A stretch of 64,000 bases of DNA from Vesta saturnalis (taxonomy: Eukaryota; Arthropoda; Insecta; Coleoptera; Lampyridae): positions 165,001-229,000 of the forward strand of contig JARFJB010002039.1 in assembly GCA_036346205.1 (NCBI GenBank). The letters are read 5' to 3'. The stretch's first letter is position 1. The number at the start of each line of letters is the position of its first letter. Positions 57,281 through 64,000 of the stretch are shown here, piece by piece. The position numbers and the translations under genes are program-made. A model generated the notes under the pieces. It was not told the DNA's origin, did not search any database, and saw only the letters and a list, made by a program, of their open reading frames with translations.

Positions 57281-58393
57281 TTAATATAATAAATAAATTT
57301 ATAAAGCCAACTGTGGAATATAATTTTAGTAAATAATAGCTAGATCATTAAAAAATTAAATATTGTTAAACTGTCTTGAAGATGACAAATCGTAACACCC
57401 TCTAACGGTCGAAGGCTAACAATGAAAAATGTCAACCAAAAAAACAAACTTAACAAAATTCAATCAAGTTATGATGTAAGTGTAACATAGTAAAAAACTT
57501 CAATCTGAAATTGATAGAAGCATTCACAAATATAAACATGACATTAATTAATATAATCCAGTTAAACCAAACAAAGAAATAGCAACACATCAAATCTCCA
57601 TAAGAGCAATGTTAAAAACCTTCTAACTTTTTATATTTTTATGAAGTTATCTGAAACTCCAGAGAAACGCGTATGACGTCAAAATAGTACCGAAACCTTC
57701 CTAAATGTTTGAATATAGGGTTGTTTTTATATTTTCATCTATAATATTTTGTTGATTTTTTCCCAGTAGTGATTAAATTTGAATATTTTTGTAACTGATA
57801 ATATTTTTAACAAAAGCCATATATTCAGACATAGGTTTTTCGAAATGCGAACTGTTAAAATTTTTTAAAAAATTGTAGATTTATAATATACTATTTAAAA
57901 CATTATCTATTTCTATTGAAACACAAACTTAATCGGATTAACTTTGAATCCTTCAAACTATTATTTAAATCAAATAACCCAAATGGTATGTACTTTATGT
58001 ATGCACCTTATTAAATCATAATGTATTCGTATCAGTAAAAATTAAAATAAATTGATTAATTATTCTATTTATTTATTTTGTATCAAAGAAATAAACAAAG
58101 TTTTCTAAAATATTGTAGAGGTGAACAAACAAAACAATTTAAAATTGAATTGGTCATATGTACAGTTCGAAGATTTAAATTACGACGTTTGCGTGGATCC
58201 ACTAATTCCGGTTATAAAGACATAGTAAAATGATTCAAATTGTTTTACCATATGATCCTCCCAAAATGTATCGTCCCTATAAAAAACAAAACATATTGTT
58301 TCATTTAATGTTAAAAACATTGATTGTTACTTCCTACCTTTCAATTTCTTCAACATGGATTCCTGTTGCAGTGTATACAATAAAGTAGCATAA

Positions 58394-58395
<2 letters not shown>
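57281..58395. other. AT-rich DNA, nothing recognised
   Basis: No supported gene or repeat. Confidence 0.4.

Positions 58396-58465
<70 letters not shown>
58396..58465. repeat. (TA)n microsatellite
   Basis: About 70 bp of uninterrupted TA repeat abutting the end of a Penelope-like tail segment. Confidence 0.97.
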
Positions 58466-58468
<3 letters not shown>

Positions 58469-58650
58469 GTTGATGTTCCTCCGGGCTTGGTCTCGCGTAG
58501 ATTCTCCTCCATGGTTCTTAAAAGAACCGATGTTGGCATAATCTCATCTGCCATTTTCAAGTCTTCGTGTTCTGCTCCTAGTAACTCGCATTGAACTGAG
58601 ATCCTCGCTGATGGTCGGCGGTATTTGTATGCTGACTTTCTTGGTCGACG
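58466..58650 (-). repeat. Penelope-like element tail fragment
   Basis: The minus strand reads ISEDLSSMRVTRSRTRRLEN and then a block ATCGGTTCTTTTAAGAACCA followed by GGAGGAGAATCTACGCGAG. The second block is nearly identical to 61841-61880, where it is fused to Penelope-like reverse transcriptase. This links the segment to the 3'-terminal portion of the same element family. It runs directly into the TA repeat. Confidence 0.5.
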
Positions 58651-61080
58651 CCCTGGTTATTGGTCGTTGTGATGATACTGTCAGGTTGCGTTGACGCACC
58701 CTGTATGTAGGATGTTATAATGACGTGTATTACGTGTATTGAGTACGGGTGTATTGAGTTTGAACGAGAAAAAAATTTTTTTTTGTGTATATGCATAATG
58801 CATGTGGGTGGGTGATACGCCACTGGAAATTTAGGAGAAATATTATTCAGTATGCAGATACGTGTATTTGAATATTATAGAGACATTGGTGTTGGAATAA
58901 ATAGATTCTGATGAATGTAAATGTGAAAAGAAATTTGTCGATGGGACGATAATGTTTGCTACTGTGTTGCTACTGTTGACTACTTGAAAAGAAATGGAAT
59001 GTTGGAAGATAAAGGAGTAATCTTTGCCAGAAGATGTAAGTGTATAACTGTAGAATGTTTTAGAAAATATGTAGAGAAAGATTGGGTATGTTTAATTGTT
59101 AATTATAGAAAGTTCTCGTAATGTTGTGCAATAAGTTTTAAGAATACGTGTATGTATATGGGATTTGAGACTTTAGACGGTACTTATTTTTGCAAATGTT
59201 GCGGAAGAAGGACGAGCGCATGTGGGAGATAAACGTTGAAAGTTGTGTAATGGTCCAGAGTGGCTACTGAATGAATGTGATGACGAAAAATGGCTTCTTC
59301 ATGAAGTAATTGGAAAATTTGTAAGTAAGAACCAACAGGGCGATGTATTGTAGTTATAAGCGTGTTTATACAGATGGTAGCATCTGTCGGCACTAAGAAA
59401 GTTTGAATGAATACCATTGGAGAGTATAGCAAGGAAGTCGGACATGTTTAAAGATGGGTGGCTGAAGGTATAAATAGGAAAGTCAGAGATTGACGTGGGC
59501 TTTTCTTTGGTTGTTAGTTGTTGCTTTTGGCTTTTGGCGAGAGCTCGGTGAGAGACGCGCGCGAGGTGATGTGTGAAATCAGAATGGGTTAAGTTGGAGT
59601 TATATTTGTGAATAATATTGAAGGCAGTCATTGTTTAAACAACTGCCGTAACCCGAAAGGGGATGAATCGTATAAGACATTCATAAATAAAACAATTAAT
59701 AAAATTGAGATTGAAGATAAAATCAGTTTGTTTATTTTCAAGAAAGTAAAAAGTGCGTAAGCAGATTTATAAAAGATAACAGTTATTACGTTATAGTGTT
59801 GAGTGCAGCGCGTGTTCTTGTACCGATATTTAGTTAAAATTATTTGTGGAACCACCTTTAAGTGAGTGAAGTATTGGTAGTAAATTAAGCCAATGTTAAG
59901 GTAATCTTATATGACATTAAAAGTTTATTTGTGTTAAGGAAGGACTAAATTGTCCTAAAGGTTGCGAGAAACTTTTAAGAGGCAACCAAACGTGTATAGT
60001 TTATTACGGTTTATTGGAGTAATAACTTCGTATAGTTGGACTAATCGCGAGTGCAGAAAGGAATAAGTGTTGGTGAAATTGTGGAGTACTTGTTTCATGC
60101 CTTCAGGCAATTTAAGGAATACAAATGGACTACAAATAATTGATTTACGGGAAGAAAGAAGAAACAAAAGCGTAGGATTAATGGACAATTTTTAAGTAAG
60201 AACTACATTTAAGAACCTTGAAAATTCAGTAGAGCACGATTATCTTTTCTTTGTTTAGTTGTAATTTGCGTATTGTTGGGTAATTTAATTAATTATTGTT
60301 GAAGGAAAAAGATAATCGGTCTCGAGTTATGTTGTATTGGTTGTTTTAGTATTAAGAATTTTTGCAAAAACACAAATTTGTATTGACAGTAGTTTTTCAA
60401 CCACGCTGTTTTGTGTATGTAAATATTTGTTTATTTTGTGCAGAACAATAGATATTTATCGTTAGCTTTTGTTTTGTTGTTTATTTAACCAGTTATGAGA
60501 CATGTTTGTGACGTTTACTTAATTGGTGACCTAGTTTTCGACGACTTAAATGTAAACTTTGTATATTTTGGATTTTTAAGATTAATGAACAACCTGAAAG
60601 GTTATATTTGCAGGTTGATTGCAAAAATTTTCATGTTAGTTTCATTAACGCAGTACACTAATGACGGATCAGCTGTTAATTAAAGTTTCATTAAGTACAT
60701 CTAAGAGATGAGTTTTGAGAACTTAATATTTACGAATGTCAAATACGATTCAGAAGTGTTATAAAAATTAAATTAAATTTAAAAGATATCGTTCATGTTA
60801 GGTATATTAAACCTTCAAGGATTATTCTCGTTTGACTGTTTTGCAGCACTTTATCATTATTATATTGGAGTAACCATTATTAAGCCGATGACATTGACTT
60901 TCTTTTGGTTAGGAATTAAAAAAAAAATTAATTATCGATCATTGAATGAAGAAATATTTTGTTCATTAATAAGCAGAAATTTAACTTTATATGTATACGA
61001 GGGATACGTAGAAAATATAACTGTTGGTTACGTGAATGCAGTTAAATTTGAGTGATAAATTTTATTTTGGGAGTTTTGGT
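58651..61080. other. G/T-skewed DNA without recognised genes
   Basis: The plus strand is C-poor. Short minus-strand ORFs (for example 59299-59631) show no domain. It could be long-terminal-repeat or untranslated element sequence, but no boundaries were found. Confidence 0.4.
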
Positions 61081-61082
61081 AT

Positions 61083-61110
61083 ACGAGGTGTATTCAAAAA
61101 GTTTCTAATA
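61083..61110 (+). repeat. mariner-type terminal repeat motif
   Basis: TACGAGGTGTATTCAAAAAG resembles the terminal inverted repeat of mariner elements (TA, then ACGAGGTG...TTCAAAAAGT). No inverted partner or transposase was found nearby, so this is probably an end fragment. Confidence 0.45.
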
Positions 61111-61536
61111 ACCTGGGTAGTACTAAATATATTTGAGTTTGAGTTGAATTGTTTTGGACGAGTGTTCGTTTTAGAACCCTCGTGTGAGAGTTTACTGAGT
61201 AAGCACAATCCTACTTTCCACAATCAAGTAGGGTTAATTAACACCCAGCTTAAGACAATTATTTTAGCAAAGTTTCGATTGTGGTGGCGCCTAGAGACAT
61301 ATTTTCCCGGACTGAGCTGTTTGAATATCGGTGTAAGGTGTTTGAGCGTATTAATCATTCATTTTACTTATTATTTCGACCACGCCCATCTCCCTGTTAG
61401 CTGGATTGGCAACCCGCTTACATTAGTAAGCATACACAACGCCTAGTGCGGTTTGGACGTGTAACAATACTTTCACTTTCACTTTCACTTTCTCCTTTTC
61501 TCCTCCTTTCTCTAACCGATTTCTCCTTTCCCTTTC

Positions 61537-61882
61537 CTTCGTATGAAGCGCAGAGATACCGACAAACACAAGGAGCACCGATGGGATCACCTCTGTCACC
61601 AGTGATTGCCAATATATTCATGGAAGATTTCGAGATCAAAGCACTACAATCAACACCCCACAAACCAAAACTATGGCTGCGTTACGTGGATGACACATTT
61701 GTGATTTGGACACATGGAAAGGAAAAGCTAACCGCATTCCTGAAACATCTCAACACCATCCATCACAAGATCGCGTTCACCACGGAGGTGGAAAAGGATA
61801 ACAAACTGCCATTCCTAGATGTGCTAGTGTATAAAAACATCGGTTCTTTTAAGCACCATGGAGGAGAATCTACGCGAGATGA
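61537..61882 (+). pseudogene. Penelope-like reverse transcriptase core fused to tail (internal deletion)
   Basis: The plus strand reads YRQTQGAPMGSPLSPVIANI (RT motif B), PKLWLRYVDDTFVIWTHGKE (motif C, YVDD), IAFTTEVEKDNKLPFLDVLV (motif D/E region), and then jumps to the noncoding-tail block also seen at 58490-58530. The thumb, linker and GIY-YIG endonuclease are therefore missing and motif A and upstream parts are absent. The frame stays open to 61898 by chance. A pyrimidine-rich CACTTT tract lies just upstream (61468-61545). Confidence 0.75.
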
Positions 61883-62613
<731 letters not shown>

Positions 62614-62636
62614 GCTTCACGTTGTAAACGAACATA

Positions 62637-64000
62637 CTAATGAGTTTCTCTTGACAATATTTCCATATTGTCAAATTGAATGTCATGATTTAAGTCATTT
62701 AAGGCATGGTTAGCTACCGCAGACTTCTCTTGTTGACTTAATCTACAAAATCCCATATGTTCTTTAGGTCTTTTATCAAAGCTACGTTTTATGGTTCCGA
62801 TGTATACTTTTCCAGATGAACAAGATAACTTGTACATTCCGGAAGATGATAACAAGTTTGAAACATCTTTAGGTGACCTTAAACAGTCCTAATGCCATAT
62901 TTAGTTAGAATTTTTTTAATTCTATCTGTAACATAAGCTATGTAAGGGACAAAAGCAGTACCAATATTAAGAACTGGTTTGTCTTTAAGGTTATGTCTAG
63001 AAGGTGTAATAACATTATTAATATCAATAAGTGAATATCCATTATATTGTAAGGGTTTTGTAAAATATTTATATTCACCTTTCAAAGATTCAGGATCACA
63101 AATTCGTTTTGTTCGATCTACTAAAGATTTAATTACTAAAATATTTTGACGTGGATGATGGTTGGATAATTTATGAACGTGTCTATCAGTGTGTGTCGCT
63201 TTTCTGTAAACCTTAAAAGATAGTAAATTATTATTTTTAGATATTAATATGTCAAGAAATGGTAAGCTTCGATTAGTTTCTTTTTCCATGGCAAACTGGA
63301 TGCTAGGATGTATACCATTTATAAAACCAAAAACTCATGTTTACCATCTTTCCAAATAACAAATGTGTCATCTACATATCTATACCAAACTGAAGGTTTT
63401 TTAGGTGTACTTTGTAACGGTAATGTTTCAAGTTTTTCCATGTAAAAATGAGCTATAACATGACTAAGGGGACTACCCATTGCTACACCATCAATCTGTT
63501 CAAAGAATTTGCTATTCCACTGAAAATAAGTCGTAGTAAGACAGTGCTGAAAAAGAATTATTATATCCTTTGGAAAAAGATGATTTATATATGCAATAGT
63601 TTCTTTTAGAGGGACTTTTGTAAAAAGTGAAACAACGTCAATACGGACCATTATATCACTGTCTTCAATTTTTCCAACAAAGTCGGCAGAATTACTGATA
63701 TAATGGGATGTTTTACCTATATGATGTTGTAACAAAAATGTAAGATGTTTTGCAAGATTATATGTAGGAGAACCAATTGCACTAACAATATGCCTTAAAA
63801 GAATATTAGGTTTATGGATTTTTTGGTAAACCATATACTTTTGGTGAAATAGCTTCAGAATTAGTTAGCTTCTTTTTCATTTCTTCAGGAATAGATGATA
63901 ATTTAATAAAATCTTTAGTTTTTAAAAAGCTACCTGTAACAGTTGTTTCAAAAGGAGAATAGTACTACTACTGAATAATAAAGATTTATTATTATCTGAT
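62637..64000 (-). pseudogene. Penelope-like retroelement: reverse transcriptase plus GIY-YIG endonuclease
   Basis: Minus strand from the window edge: SSIPEEMKKKLTNSEAISPK and KVYGLP, a one-base frameshift near 63825, IHKPNILLRHIVSAIGSPTY, RT motif A IMVRIDVVSLFTKVPLKETI, motif B IDGVAMGSPLSHVIAHFYME, motif C YRYVDDTFVIWKDGKHEF. A frameshift near 63320 precedes MEKETNRSLPFLDILISKNN and the thumb KVYRKATHTDRHVHKLSNHH; a third near 62886 precedes the GIY-YIG domain GMYKLSCSSGKVYIGTIKRS, which ends at 62637. RT followed by C-terminal GIY-YIG defines EN-containing Penelope-like elements. Motif A Asp and the YVDD are preserved. The 5' part is outside the window. Three frameshifts inactivate it. Confidence 0.88.

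Noticed and set aside
59299..59631. Minus-strand ORF of 110 codons
   Set aside because: No recognisable domain, composition follows the local strand skew, and no flanking exon or element structure supports it.

Overview
This window reads as arthropod (very probably insect) nuclear DNA. It is AT-rich, has GT-AG introns, long microsatellites, and the transposon mix typical of insect genomes: piggyBac, Tc1/mariner-like, PIF/Harbinger, hAT, Polinton/Maverick, BEL/Pao, Penelope-like and LINE elements. I found no gene I can confidently call a host gene. The coding content I can recognise is essentially a layered collection of transposable elements, most of them broken, separated by AT-rich DNA.

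Layout: 1-1.7 kb holds a minus-strand non-LTR retrotransposon remnant (ORF1 plus endonuclease). 1.86-2.44 kb is an internally deleted piggyBac-like gene. 2.96-8.87 kb is a PIF/Harbinger element with a TTA target duplication, a Myb/SANT-like gene and a HARBI1-like transposase; the transposase is split by a Tc1/mariner-type element with 0.64-0.73 kb terminal inverted repeats (5012-8131). 9.5-12.5 kb is a 3-kb palindrome with an AT-repeat in its centre. 12.5-16.7 kb is a 4.2-kb GTGTGC-type satellite punctuated by about 14 copies of a roughly 22-bp motif. 17.0-26.06 kb holds pieces of a BEL/Pao retrotransposon; its integrase is interrupted at a TTAA by a nearly intact, intron-containing piggyBac (22684-25355).

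26-34 kb is mostly AT-rich DNA with fragments of Harbinger and mariner-like genes. A mariner fragment is split by a 1.96-kb solo-LTR-like insertion with a CTAT duplication (34524-36480). Another mariner-like transposase lies at 38.05-38.94 kb and a tRNA-derived SINE at 41.6-41.87 kb. A five-exon hAT element with a perfect 8-bp duplication lies at 42149-44443.

45.7-53.1 kb has a truncated DDE-like gene next to a decayed Polinton/Maverick segment: protease, minor capsid, major capsid, a small conserved gene, and a type-B DNA polymerase on the opposite strand. The major capsid gene is split by a 1.88-kb insertion with an ACAT duplication. 53-58 kb is largely empty, apart from a 74-bp hairpin, a diverged relative of the palindrome arm and a dispersed repeat. 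58.4-64 kb holds three Penelope-like pieces, two of which abut long (TA)n tracts.

No operon or pathway logic applies here. The informative relations are nesting (mariner in Harbinger, piggyBac in BEL, LTR in mariner, LTR-like insert in Polinton), which give relative ages, and the two nearly intact DNA transposons (piggyBac and hAT), which look youngest.
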